This document shows, in pieces, positions 45,209 to 53,663 of a DNA stretch of 64,000 nt (the stretch's first letter is position 1; every line of letters begins with the position of its first letter). This DNA is from Faecalibacter sp. LW9. Lineage in GTDB: Bacteria > Bacteroidota > Bacteroidia > Flavobacteriales > Weeksellaceae. Under the pieces are notes generated by a model. It ran no database searches, was not told the DNA's origin, and saw nothing but the letters and a program-made list of their open reading frames with translations. The DNA lies in the NCBI RefSeq assembly GCF_034661295.1, contig NZ_CP141062.1:62001-126000 (forward strand), read 5' to 3'. The position numbers were made by a program, and so were the translations under genes.

Positions 45209-45436
45209 AAATAAGTTTAAAATAGTAAATTTCTATTAAATAGTTAATCTATTATTTCTTACCTATTAACAATATAAACATTATATATCAACACCTTAAC
45301 ACACACAACCGTCACATTATTCACTATTTTATATTCATTGCAATACTTTAAAACAAAAGTTATCAACAAAATTATTCACATTTAAATTCTTTATTTACCT
45401 TTGCATTATTAATTCATACAAATAGAACATATCATA
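45209..45436. other. Very AT-rich divergent region with DnaA-box-like words
   Basis: The 228 bases between the divergent genes contain TTATTCACT (45317-45325), TTATCAACA (45360-45368) and TTATTCACA (45372-45380); the last fits the DnaA box TTATNCACA exactly. The rest is strongly AT-rich. This could be a DnaA-binding regulatory region. An origin is possible but poorly supported, since no dnaA gene or other origin marker is near. Confidence 0.3.
45396..45403 (+). promoter_or_regulatory. Candidate -7 promoter element TACCTTTG
   Basis: An exact TAnnTTTG match 33 bases before the ATG of the oxygenase gene. Confidence 0.5.
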
Positions 45437-46390
45437 ATGTCACAAACTGGAATACCATCAGTTAATCTAGCCGACTTCTTATCAGAAGATCCAGCAAGAA
45501 AACAAAAATTTGTCAACGAAATTGGAAAAGCATATGAAGAGATTGGATTCGTTGCTTTAAAAGGACATTTTTTATCTGACGAGTTAGTAGAAAAACTATA
45601 CAAAAATGTACGTGATTTCTATGCATTACCAACAGAAACTAAAAATAGCTACATCATTGAAGGTATTGGAGGTCAACGTGGGTATACTGCTTTTGGAAAT
45701 GAGCATGCAAAAGGTCGCACAGTTGGTGACTTAAAAGAATTTTGGCATTTTGGACAATACGTTTCAGCAGAGGAAAAGGAAAAATACGGTTACCCTGAAA
45801 ATGTAGAAGTAAAAGAAGTTCCAGAATTTAATAAATACGGAGAAGAAGCGTACAAACAATTAGAAAAAACTGGAGTATACGTATTACGTGCTTTGGCATT
45901 ATTCTTAGGGTTAGACGAAATGTACTTCGACGATAAAGTGAAAAATGGTAACTCAATTTTAAGAGCAATCCATTATCCACCGATTACAGAAGAGCCTAAA
46001 GATGCTGTTCGTGCAGGTGCACACGGTGATATTAACTTAATCACTTTATTAATGGGAGCGCAAGGACGTGGTTTACAAGTACAAAAACACGATGGGACTT
46101 GGGTAGACGCTATTGCAGAAGACGATGAGTTAGTGATTAATGTTGGAGATATGTTATCTCGCCACACAAATAATCGTTTAAAATCTACAATCCACCAAGT
46201 AGTTAATCCAGAAAAAGAATTATGGGGTACTTCTCGTTATTCTATTCCTTTCTTTATGCACCCTGTTTCTGATATGGACTTATCTGTTTTAGAAAACTGT
46301 GTAACTGAAGAAAATCCAAAACAATTTGAGGATATCACGGCAGGTAAATTCTTAACTCAACGTTTAAGAGAAATTGGATTAATTAAATAA
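45437..46390 (+). CDS. Isopenicillin N synthase-like 2-oxoglutarate/Fe(II) oxygenase
   Basis: A 317-residue non-heme iron oxygenase. The N-terminal DIOX_N-type region (SVNLADFL...YEEIGFVALKGH) is followed by the double-stranded beta-helix core. The iron ligands are H and D in GAHGDINLITLL (about 196-198) and the distal H in LKSTIHQVVNP (about 251). The basic residue that would hold 2-oxoglutarate is in SRYSIPFF (RxS). Proteins like this are common in bacteria without beta-lactam clusters, so a general oxidation role is likelier than antibiotic synthesis. The substrate is unknown. Confidence 0.88.
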   Translation: MSQTGIPSVNLADFLSEDPARKQKFVNEIGKAYEEIGFVALKGHFLSDELVEKLYKNVRDFYALPTETKNSYIIEGIGGQRGYTAFGNEHAKGRTVGDLKEFWHFGQYVSAEEKEKYGYPENVEVKEVPEFNKYGEEAYKQLEKTGVYVLRALALFLGLDEMYFDDKVKNGNSILRAIHYPPITEEPKDAVRAGAHGDINLITLLMGAQGRGLQVQKHDGTWVDAIAEDDELVINVGDMLSRHTNNRLKSTIHQVVNPEKELWGTSRYSIPFFMHPVSDMDLSVLENCVTEENPKQFEDITAGKFLTQRLREIGLIK

Positions 46391-46416
46391 GACATTTCAT
46401 TATATCACTATTTCAA

Positions 46417-46456
46417 TAAAAAAGGGATTCAAAATTTATTTTTGAGTCCCTTTTTT
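46417..46456. terminator. Bidirectional intrinsic terminator
   Basis: AAAAAAGGGATTCAAAA and TTTTTGAGTCCCTTTTTT pair with one mismatch. It sits between the oxygenase gene and the convergent hypothetical gene. Confidence 0.8.
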
Positions 46457-46457
46457 C

Positions 46458-46976
46458 TTATAATCCTCGAACATACATATTGTAATTAAAAATATCTAAG
46501 CACAGTAATGTATACTTATAATCGTTTTTATTAATATTAAGTTCAAAAATAGGTTCCGAATTATAAAACCTTACTTTTAGATTATCATTTTTATCCAACA
46601 TCAAATAAATATTTGAGATAGTCGGCTTGATCTCTAGCATCCATTGCATAATTGCCTCTTTTGAATCTTTAATGGCTTGAAATCCATTGAAACGTTCCTC
46701 GAAAAATTTTTCCAATCGCTGTACTTGTGTTAAACGATCCAATTCGCGATATAAATCAATAAACATGCACAAATGATCCCTTTTTGGGCAAACACATGGG
46801 TAAAGATTTTCTCCTTTATAAAACCATCTTGACCATTTTTTACAAGTGGTTAAATTAATCGCTTCTTTGAATTCTTCTTCATATTTTAACAACCACCAAT
46901 TCATACGGCAAATGCGAAGATTTCCCTTTGCTAACGTTTTTAATTCATCAATATATAAATTTACATCTAACATCAT
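46458..46976 (-). CDS. Hypothetical protein with clustered cysteines
   Basis: A 172-residue soluble protein I do not recognise. The middle has an aromatic, cysteine-rich stretch (CKKWSRWFYKGENLYPCVCPKRDHLC, described here in two parts: CKKWSRWFYKG and CVCPKRDHLC), which might bind metal or nucleic acid. The C-terminal third is beta-rich (NDNLKVRFYNSEPIFELNIN). It lies alone in an area with several unknown genes of AT-rich composition (44.7-47.6 kb). No signal peptide is present, so it is probably cytoplasmic. Confidence 0.55.
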   Translation of the reverse strand: MMLDVNLYIDELKTLAKGNLRICRMNWWLLKYEEEFKEAINLTTCKKWSRWFYKGENLYPCVCPKRDHLCMFIDLYRELDRLTQVQRLEKFFEERFNGFQAIKDSKEAIMQWMLEIKPTISNIYLMLDKNDNLKVRFYNSEPIFELNINKNDYKYTLLCLDIFNYNMYVRGL

Positions 46977-47020
46977 CGTCTTAATCTATACGTTAAATTT
47001 ACATATTAATCCTAAAACTT

Positions 47021-47584
47021 TTATAATTTAATACGATTAAAATTATTGATTTTAAAATCTTTATCTAATTCTATTGCGTATATAAAATGTTCTTCTCTGA
47101 CTTCCTCTTGATCAAAATATAGGTGTTTAATTGGTAGATAGATGTTGGTTTTCATCGGTTTTTCTTTTAGCATTTGATTTTTTAGCGAATGAAGAATCAA
47201 TTGATGCCATTGATCAATTGCAGGATAAATGCCATAAAAATCATAATTCTCTCGATCGATGTGATTTTGATATATTTTAATCAATTGATAAGTATTGATT
47301 TCATTGGTGTTTACACATTGTATTTGTGGAAGAAGTTTACAAATTTCTTGTTTTGGATTGGGTTCTGGATCACGCAGTTGAATTCCATCAATAGACATCT
47401 CTACATCATGATATTGAGGCATTGTGGCGTCAACAAAAAAATGTTTCAAAGGGTAATGAGGTAAATTTTGCTGAAGATCAGAAATAATCCTTTGATAAAT
47501 TTCTAAACGAATATCATTGGGATGAATTGATTGAGCCCATGAAAAAGATGCGATAAAAAAAACAATATAAAATATGCGTTGCAT
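47021..47584 (-). CDS. Secreted protein of unknown function
   Basis: A 187-residue protein with a signal peptide (cleavage after WAQ, about residue 18). I recognise no family. The mature protein is rich in Gln, His, Pro and Tyr (for example QQNLPHYPLKHFFVDATMPQYHD) and has two cysteines (ICKLLPQIQC) that could form a disulfide in the periplasm. It is followed by another unknown gene on the same strand after 44 bases and may share its transcript. Confidence 0.6.
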   Translation of the reverse strand: MQRIFYIVFFIASFSWAQSIHPNDIRLEIYQRIISDLQQNLPHYPLKHFFVDATMPQYHDVEMSIDGIQLRDPEPNPKQEICKLLPQIQCVNTNEINTYQLIKIYQNHIDRENYDFYGIYPAIDQWHQLILHSLKNQMLKEKPMKTNIYLPIKHLYFDQEEVREEHFIYAIELDKDFKINNFNRIKL

Positions 47585-48031
47585 GAAGAATATGTTATTG
47601 GTTTCAGCCCAAAGTTAAGTATAATTGAGAGCCAGTAAAAATACTTTTAAGCAAATGAATTTATCCGGAAAATTATAAGAAAAAGTTAAATTATTAAAGA
47701 ATGTTTTTCGGTTAAACTTTAACAATACCTTATTGAAATTCGATTAAACGTATTAGCAATAAAACATTAAAAAAATAAGACGCAAAATAAATAGATTCAA
47801 ACTATGACTGTATAAATCAAATTAATGTATATTTATTGATTTAAGCATTCTTTGCTCTACATTTACACTAAAAATAAATTTATTCATAGATAGTAATACA
47901 AGGGAGTTCACCGAGAAAAATGATGTTGATTTATGTTAATAGATAATTCTCGAACTCTTTTACTTTTTAGAGTTTTTTATAGTAGTTTAGGTTGGTTAGT
48001 AATCCGTTCTTGAAAGAACGGATTATTTTTT
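47585..48031. other. Intergenic region (447 bp) with a structured segment
   Basis: The left part (47585-47890) is AT-rich, with no ORF or clear signal. The right part holds a stem-forming segment and a terminator, described separately as a possible small RNA. The neighbouring genes are both on the minus strand. Confidence 0.55.
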
Positions 48032-48032
48032 T
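47895..48032 (+). ncRNA. Possible orphan small RNA
   Basis: GAGTTC-ACC-GAGAA (47904-47917) pairs with TTCTC-GAACTC (47947-47957), leaving a three-base bulge and a 29-base loop. Rightward transcription would end at the terminator at 48004-48032. No plus-strand protein gene lies between, and the nearest genes on both sides are on the minus strand. The loop contains a short ATG frame of about eight codons that I do not trust. No matching RNA family is known to me. Confidence 0.35.
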
Positions 48033-48033
48033 T
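48003..48033. terminator. Intrinsic terminator
   Basis: AATCCGTTCTT and AAGAACGGATT pair around a GA-containing loop and are followed by a run of T on the plus strand. On the minus strand it lies at the end of the M28 peptidase gene, where the T run is weaker. Confidence 0.75.
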
Positions 48034-49330
48034 ACAATTGATTGATAAAATCAATTAATAGCCCTTTCACCTTTGGGGCGTAAGATAAATCTAAATTTTC
48101 ATAGGTATCATAAATGTTATGGTAATTTCCTTTACCACCTAAGGTATAAATGAAAAAAGAAGGAACTCCTTTATGATCAAATGGGCAATGATCCGAATTG
48201 CATGATTCTCCCCTAACTTTTACCTGCTTGAGATATTTCTTATCCTGATTAATTTTTACCAATAGATCGAATTGTTTGGAATATTTGCTTCCATTCACCA
48301 CTTGTATTCCATCTTCACCTGCTCCCATAATATCCAAATTCACTAAAAATTTAATTTTCTCTAAAGGAAACAAGGGTTGCTCCACATATTTTAGTGCCCC
48401 AACAATTCCAGCTTCTTCCGCTCCAAAAAACATAAAGACGATAGAATAGTTGGGTTTATTTTTCGAATAATATCGTGCCAAATCCAATGCCATGGCTGTA
48501 CCACTCGCATTATCGCTGGCACCTGGGAAATAGATATCATTCACACTCCCCAAATGATCATAATGCGCTGAAACAACAAGAATTGAATCCTTACGCTTCC
48601 CTTCTATCAACCCTATAATATTATTAAATTCAAATTGAGGATTAAACGTAGCATCCACATGAAAATTTGTAATCGATAAATCATTGCGATAATAGTAGTC
48701 CTTAATGATAAATTCAGTAACATCGGCTTGACGTTGACTAAGACTTGATGTTAATGAATCTGAAACAAACCGAAAAATCGCTCGATTTGTATTATCATTT
48801 ATTTCATATGTATTTGCCCATTGCTTGTAGTAGTTTTTTATAGAATCTACTGATGATTGCAATGGAGGCATGATAATATGCTTCCCTTTTTGTTTTTCCT
48901 CATCTTCTCGAATAAACTTAATGGTTTCTTCCTTTGATTGAAATGAAGCGATATATGCATTGGTATCAAAAATATAATTCTGCATACCTGTAGTGTAGCG
49001 TATTGATTTTGAACTTGGTTTTACTATAAAATCTTTTCCATATTTTAATCGTTGACCATTAATCTCTAAAGAAGCAGAGTGAATTACATTAATGGGGAAA
49101 TTATGATGTTGAAAAAAATTTTCTTGGACCGGTTTTACCCCGATTCTTTTTAATTCTTTCGCTATATGTTGCGATGCATTTTCCATTCCTTGATGAGTAT
49201 ATCCTCTTCCATAAAGTTTTTCTGATGTTAAATACTTGACTTGCTTTTCAAAATAACTCTTCTGTGCCCAAGTAGGCAACGAATACATGATCAATAATCC
49301 ACAGATTAGGATGGCATAATTCTTTTTCAT
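48032..49330 (-). CDS. M28-family zinc aminopeptidase, exported
   Basis: A 432-residue exported peptidase. The signal peptide ends in TWAQ (residue 22). The co-catalytic zinc ligands of M28 enzymes appear in order: His in SAHYDHLG (about 254), Asp in GASDNASGTAM (about 269), Glu-Glu in FGAEEAGIVGA (about 302), Asp in NLDIMG (about 331) and the last His in SDHCPFDHKGVPSF. A PA-like insert is not obvious. The enzyme should remove N-terminal residues from peptides in the periplasm or outside. It stands alone. Confidence 0.9.
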   Translation of the reverse strand: MKKNYAILICGLLIMYSLPTWAQKSYFEKQVKYLTSEKLYGRGYTHQGMENASQHIAKELKRIGVKPVQENFFQHHNFPINVIHSASLEINGQRLKYGKDFIVKPSSKSIRYTTGMQNYIFDTNAYIASFQSKEETIKFIREDEEKQKGKHIIMPPLQSSVDSIKNYYKQWANTYEINDNTNRAIFRFVSDSLTSSLSQRQADVTEFIIKDYYYRNDLSITNFHVDATFNPQFEFNNIIGLIEGKRKDSILVVSAHYDHLGSVNDIYFPGASDNASGTAMALDLARYYSKNKPNYSIVFMFFGAEEAGIVGALKYVEQPLFPLEKIKFLVNLDIMGAGEDGIQVVNGSKYSKQFDLLVKINQDKKYLKQVKVRGESCNSDHCPFDHKGVPSFFIYTLGGKGNYHNIYDTYENLDLSYAPKVKGLLIDFINQL

Positions 49331-49482
49331 AAGAATTTCATTTATTTATAGTTACGAATTTTATAATCAATTGATAAGAACTTTGAAAGAAAATCATCAA
49401 TATTGGCTTAAAAATAAATATTCATTCTGAATAAAATTTTTATTTTTTTCTATATTGCAATCATTAAATCACAAAAAATAAA

Positions 49483-50661
49483 ATGAAAGAAGTTGTTATT
49501 GTCTCAGCTGTACGTACAGCAATGGGATCATTCTTAGGAAGTTTATCTTCTATTCCTGCGACGTCATTAGGTGCTACAGCAATTAAAGGTGCCTTAGAAA
49601 AAATCAATTTAGACCCTTCGTTAGTTGACGAAGTCTATATGGGAAATGTTTTACAAGCTGGTGAAGGACAAGCGCCGGCAAAACAAGCCATGATTAAAGC
49701 AGGTATACCAAATACTGTTCCAGCTACAACAATTAATAAAGTATGTGCCTCTGGAATGAAAGCCGTAATGATGGCCACACAAGCCATTCGTTTGGGTGAT
49801 GCTGATATTGTAGTTGCTGGAGGAATGGAAAACATGTCGATGGTTCCTTTTTACTCTCCTAGTGCTCGTTCAGGAAACAAATATGGTAATACAACCTTAT
49901 TAGATGGTATTGTAGCCGATGGTTTACAAGATGCTTATTCAAAAGAAATGATGGGTACTTGTGGAGATGCAACAGCCGCTAAATACAATATTACGCGCGA
50001 GCAACAAGATGAATTTGCAATTAATTCTTATAAAAAATCTGCTGCTGCTTGGCAAGCGGGTAAATTTGAGAATGAAATTGTTCCAGTAGAAATTCCACAA
50101 CGCAAAGGTGATCCAATCTTATTCAAGGAAGATGAAGAGTATAAAAATGTCAACTTTGATAAAGTTCCAGGTTTACGTGCGGTTTTTTCAAAAGATGGAA
50201 CTGTTACCGCAGCAAATGCCTCAACAATCAATGATGGAGCTTCTGCCTTAATTTTAATGTCAATGGATAAAGCCACTGAATTAGGTCTAAAACCATTAGC
50301 AAAAGTAACTGCGTATGCAGATGCAGCTCATGAACCAGAGTGGTTTACAACTGCTCCTGCTAAAGCCGTTGAAAAAGTTTTAGAAAAAGCGCAGTTGGAT
50401 AAATCGGCTATTGATTTTTGGGAATTTAACGAAGCTTTCTCAGTCGTTGGAATTGTAAATACACAATTACTAGGATTAGATGCCGATAAAGTAAACGTGA
50501 ATGGTGGAGCGGTTTCATTAGGACATCCATTAGGGAATTCTGGATCTCGCATCTTAGTCACATTATTAAATGTTTTAGAACAAAATAATGCGAAATACGG
50601 TGGTGCAGCCATTTGTAATGGTGGTGGTGGCGCTTCTGCGATGATCATCGAAAAATTATAA
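49483..50661 (+). CDS. Acetyl-CoA C-acyltransferase (thiolase)
   Basis: A 392-residue thiolase that condenses two acetyl-CoA units or cleaves 3-ketoacyl-CoA. The catalytic residues are Cys88 in NKVCASGMK, the His in GGAVSLGHPLGNSG (about 348) and the Cys in ICNGGGGASAM (about 378). Length and the NEAF box (EFNEAFSVV) are standard. The sequence does not separate the biosynthetic acetyl-CoA acetyltransferase from the beta-oxidation type, so I leave the symbol blank. It is a single gene followed by a strong terminator. Confidence 0.92.
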   Translation: MKEVVIVSAVRTAMGSFLGSLSSIPATSLGATAIKGALEKINLDPSLVDEVYMGNVLQAGEGQAPAKQAMIKAGIPNTVPATTINKVCASGMKAVMMATQAIRLGDADIVVAGGMENMSMVPFYSPSARSGNKYGNTTLLDGIVADGLQDAYSKEMMGTCGDATAAKYNITREQQDEFAINSYKKSAAAWQAGKFENEIVPVEIPQRKGDPILFKEDEEYKNVNFDKVPGLRAVFSKDGTVTAANASTINDGASALILMSMDKATELGLKPLAKVTAYADAAHEPEWFTTAPAKAVEKVLEKAQLDKSAIDFWEFNEAFSVVGIVNTQLLGLDADKVNVNGGAVSLGHPLGNSGSRILVTLLNVLEQNNAKYGGAAICNGGGGASAMIIEKL

Positions 50662-50681
50662 ATCTGACACAACACAATAAA

Positions 50682-50717
50682 ATAGACGCCTTATTTTAAG
50701 GCGTCTATGCTTTTTAA
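50682..50717 (+). terminator. Intrinsic terminator after the thiolase gene
   Basis: ATAGACGCCTTA and TAAGGCGTCTAT pair around TTTT, followed by GCTTTTTA. Confidence 0.8.
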
Positions 50718-50787
50718 TGGGCATAATTTATCATTATAAAATCGTAAAAACAAAATTATATTCATCAGCTGGTATAAAAAGCTTTTA

Positions 50788-50795
50788 TATATTTG
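50788..50795 (+). promoter_or_regulatory. Candidate -7 promoter element TATATTTG
   Basis: An exact TAnnTTTG match 22 bases before the accA start codon. Confidence 0.5.
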
Positions 50796-50817
50796 TTGTA
50801 CTAAATAAAAACGCATT

Positions 50818-51771
50818 ATGGAATATTTAGATTTTGAACAACCAATCCAAGAGTTACAAGAACAATTAAAAAACTGTGAACTTTTAGGAGATGGTGGAGC
50901 TGTAAATATCAAACAAGCGTGTGTTGAGATTGAAATTGCAATAGAGAACAAAAAGAAGGAGATCTATGGTAATTTAACACCCTGGCAACGTGTGCAATTG
51001 TCACGTCATCCTTCTCGCCCATATACTTTAGACTACGCTTACGCTATTACCGACAATACCTTTGTAGAAATTCACGGAGACCGTACTTTCGGAGACGATA
51101 AAGCCATGGTTGGTGGAATGGGTAAAATTAATGGTCAGACTTTTATGATCATTGGTCAACAAAAAGGAAAAAACACGAAAGAACGTCAATACCGTCGTTT
51201 TGGAATGTCAAATCCTGAAGGTTACCGAAAAGCTTTACGCTTAATGAAATTGGCTGAAAAGTTTAACATCCCTGTATTAACGTTAATTGATACTCCTGGT
51301 GCATATCCTGGATTAGAAGCTGAGGAACGTGGACAAGGAGAAGCCATTGCAAAAAACATTTACGAAATGTTAAAACTGAATGTTCCTATCATTTCTGTGG
51401 TCATCGGAGAAGGTGCTTCAGGAGGTGCATTAGGAATTGGTGTTGGAAACAAAGTGTATATGTTAGAAAACACGTGGTATTCGGTTATTTCACCAGAAAA
51501 CTGTTCTACAATTTTATGGCGAACTTGGGAATACAAGCAACAAGCCGCTGCTCAAATGAAATTAACAGGTCCTGATATGCTAGAACTAGGTTTAATTGAA
51601 GACATCATCCAAGAACCCCTTGGAGGTGCTCACTATAAACCAGAAGTAGCATACAATAATTTAAAAGACAAAGTATTATCAACATACAATGAATTAAAAA
51701 AATTAACGCCTACAGAATTACAAAGACAACGTCAAGAGCGTTTCATTAAATTTGGAGAATTTGTTGGCTAA
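50818..51771 (+). CDS. accA: Acetyl-CoA carboxylase carboxyltransferase subunit alpha
   Basis: A 317-residue subunit that, with AccD, transfers CO2 from carboxybiotin to acetyl-CoA, the first step of fatty acid synthesis. Family marks include [12 protein letters not shown] at the N-terminus, [49 protein letters not shown] and [14 protein letters not shown], the oxyanion-forming glycines of the crotonase fold. dnaB follows after a terminator. Length is normal and the start is clear. Confidence 0.95.
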   Translation: MEYLDFEQPIQELQEQLKNCELLGDGGAVNIKQACVEIEIAIENKKKEIYGNLTPWQRVQLSRHPSRPYTLDYAYAITDNTFVEIHGDRTFGDDKAMVGGMGKINGQTFMIIGQQKGKNTKERQYRRFGMSNPEGYRKALRLMKLAEKFNIPVLTLIDTPGAYPGLEAEERGQGEAIAKNIYEMLKLNVPIISVVIGEGASGGALGIGVGNKVYMLENTWYSVISPENCSTILWRTWEYKQQAAAQMKLTGPDMLELGLIEDIIQEPLGGAHYKPEVAYNNLKDKVLSTYNELKKLTPTELQRQRQERFIKFGEFVG

Positions 51772-51805
51772 TTCGTATTAAATATTAATACTTTTTTATA
51801 ACTTA

Positions 51806-51843
51806 ATCGAGATGTTCAGATAAAGAATATCTCGATTTTTTTA
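51806..51843 (+). terminator. Intrinsic terminator after accA
   Basis: ATCGAGAT and ATCTCGAT pair around a 15-base loop, followed by a T run. The end of the T run is close to the dnaB start. Confidence 0.65.
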
Positions 51844-51860
51844 TGTAATTTTGCGAACTT

Positions 51861-53471
51861 ATGGAACAAGCAAATAGTTATCAAAATACAAGCGCAACGC
51901 CTAATAAGGTTGTCGGTCTTGAGCGTGGAAAAATTCCACCACAAGCCGTAGACTTAGAGCAAGCGATTCTTGGTGCGATGATGATTGATAAAAAAGGGTT
52001 AGACGATGTCATTGATATATTATCGCCCCAATTTTTCTATCGTCCAGAACATCAAGCAATTTATGCTGTGATTCAAACATTATTTAATGAATCTCAGCCA
52101 ATTGATTTGTTGACTGTTGCGAATGAATTGAAGAAAGAAGGAAAGTTAGACATGATTGGTGGGGATTATTACCTGATCCAATTAACGCAATGTATTTCAT
52201 CTGCTGCTCACGTCGAATATTATGCGCGTGTGATTCAGGAAAAATATATTTTACGTCGTTTAATCGAAATTTCTTCAACCATCATCGAAAAATCGTACGA
52301 TGACAGTGCGGATGTTTTCGAGTTGCTAGACGAATCCGAAAGTAAACTTTTCGAAGTTGCTGAAGGTGGAATTAAACGTAGTTATACAGATGCTAACTCG
52401 TTAGTAAAGGATGCGATTGAAAAAATCAAAACCATGTCAACCAAAGAAGGAATGTCAGGATTACCTTCAGGATTTACTGAAATTGATAAAATTACTTCGG
52501 GTTGGCAAGAATCAGATTTAATTATCTTAGCCGCTCGTCCTGGTATGGGAAAAACAGCCTTTATCCTGTCGATGGCAAAAAATATGACGGTGAATCAAAA
52601 TATTCCCGTAGCTATATTCTCCCTAGAGATGTCTTCTGTTCAGTTGATTACACGTATGATTTCGGGTGAAACAGGAATTTCAGGGGAAAAATTACGTAAA
52701 GCCAAATTAGCGGATCATGAATGGAAACAATTGTATTCGAAAGTAAAAGGTTTAGAAAACGCGCCTTTATACATCGATGATACTCCAGCTCTATCCATCT
52801 TCGATTTAAGAGCAAAAGCACGTCGTTTAGTTTCCCAACATGGTGTAAAAATGATCTTAATCGACTACTTGCAGTTAATGACTGCTGGTGGTAAAGCCAA
52901 TGGAAATCGTGAACAAGAAATTTCAATGATTTCACGTTCCCTAAAGGACATTGCGAAGGAATTAAATATTCCAGTGATTGCCCTTTCTCAGTTGTCACGT
53001 TCGGTTGAAACACGTGGAGGAAGCAAACGTCCTTTACTATCTGACTTACGTGAATCAGGAGCCATCGAGCAAGATGCGGATATTGTATCTTTTATTTATC
53101 GTCCGGAATATTATAAATTAGAATTTTGGGATGATGACAATGTTCCTTGTGCGGGGCAAGCTGAATTTATTATTGCAAAACACCGTAACGGTGCTTTAGA
53201 AAATGTACGTTTACGATTTATCAATGATCAAGCGAAATTTGACAATTTAGAACCAAGTTATGGTAGCGATTTCGAGATTCAAAGTTCAATGAATGAAAAT
53301 GAAATGCCTTCTCAAATTGGATCAAGTATGAACGGAAACTTCGGTGGAGATAGCGATTTTGTTTTTAATAGCGCTATCAATCTTCCAGTTTCTAATCCTG
53401 AAGATTCATTTAGTGATTTAGGCAGTTTTTCGAGTTCGATGAATGATGATGACGATTCATTGCCTTTTTAA
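51861..53471 (+). CDS. dnaB: Replicative DNA helicase DnaB
   Basis: A 536-residue hexameric helicase of the replication fork. The N-terminal domain (about 20-125) starts with PPQAVDLEQAILGAMMIDK. The RecA-like C-terminal domain has the Walker A motif AARPGMGKTAF (about 230), SLEMSSVQLITRM, the Walker B region MILIDYLQLM (about 335) and DLRESGAIEQDADI with the arginine finger region. The acidic C-terminal tail of about 70 residues (SSSMNDDDDSLPF) is longer than in E. coli. A -7-like TAATTTTG lies only eight bases upstream of the ATG, so the transcript could be nearly leaderless (inference). Confidence 0.95.
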   Translation: MEQANSYQNTSATPNKVVGLERGKIPPQAVDLEQAILGAMMIDKKGLDDVIDILSPQFFYRPEHQAIYAVIQTLFNESQPIDLLTVANELKKEGKLDMIGGDYYLIQLTQCISSAAHVEYYARVIQEKYILRRLIEISSTIIEKSYDDSADVFELLDESESKLFEVAEGGIKRSYTDANSLVKDAIEKIKTMSTKEGMSGLPSGFTEIDKITSGWQESDLIILAARPGMGKTAFILSMAKNMTVNQNIPVAIFSLEMSSVQLITRMISGETGISGEKLRKAKLADHEWKQLYSKVKGLENAPLYIDDTPALSIFDLRAKARRLVSQHGVKMILIDYLQLMTAGGKANGNREQEISMISRSLKDIAKELNIPVIALSQLSRSVETRGGSKRPLLSDLRESGAIEQDADIVSFIYRPEYYKLEFWDDDNVPCAGQAEFIIAKHRNGALENVRLRFINDQAKFDNLEPSYGSDFEIQSSMNENEMPSQIGSSMNGNFGGDSDFVFNSAINLPVSNPEDSFSDLGSFSSSMNDDDDSLPF

Positions 53472-53496
53472 AAAAATATCATTTTATATCAATACT

Positions 53497-53530
53497 TTAA
53501 AAAGGGATAGCGTTGGCTCTCCCTTTTTTT
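53497..53530 (+). terminator. Weak intrinsic terminator after dnaB
   Basis: AAAAGGGA and TCCCTTTT flank a 14-base loop and a T run follows. Confidence 0.55.
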
Positions 53531-53663
53531 AACCCATCTGATGCGATTGATAAAATTGTATTTATCAATTTTATTCCTCAGATTATCATAAATATTTATC
53601 CGTTTCCTTTCCGGATCAATGGAAATAATATCAATTTTGTAAGACAAATTAATTCATCGAATT

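Noticed and set aside
45437-46390. Beta-lactam biosynthesis gene, from the isopenicillin N synthase name
   Set aside because: The surrounding genes have no peptide synthetase or other antibiotic genes; this is the broad oxygenase family.
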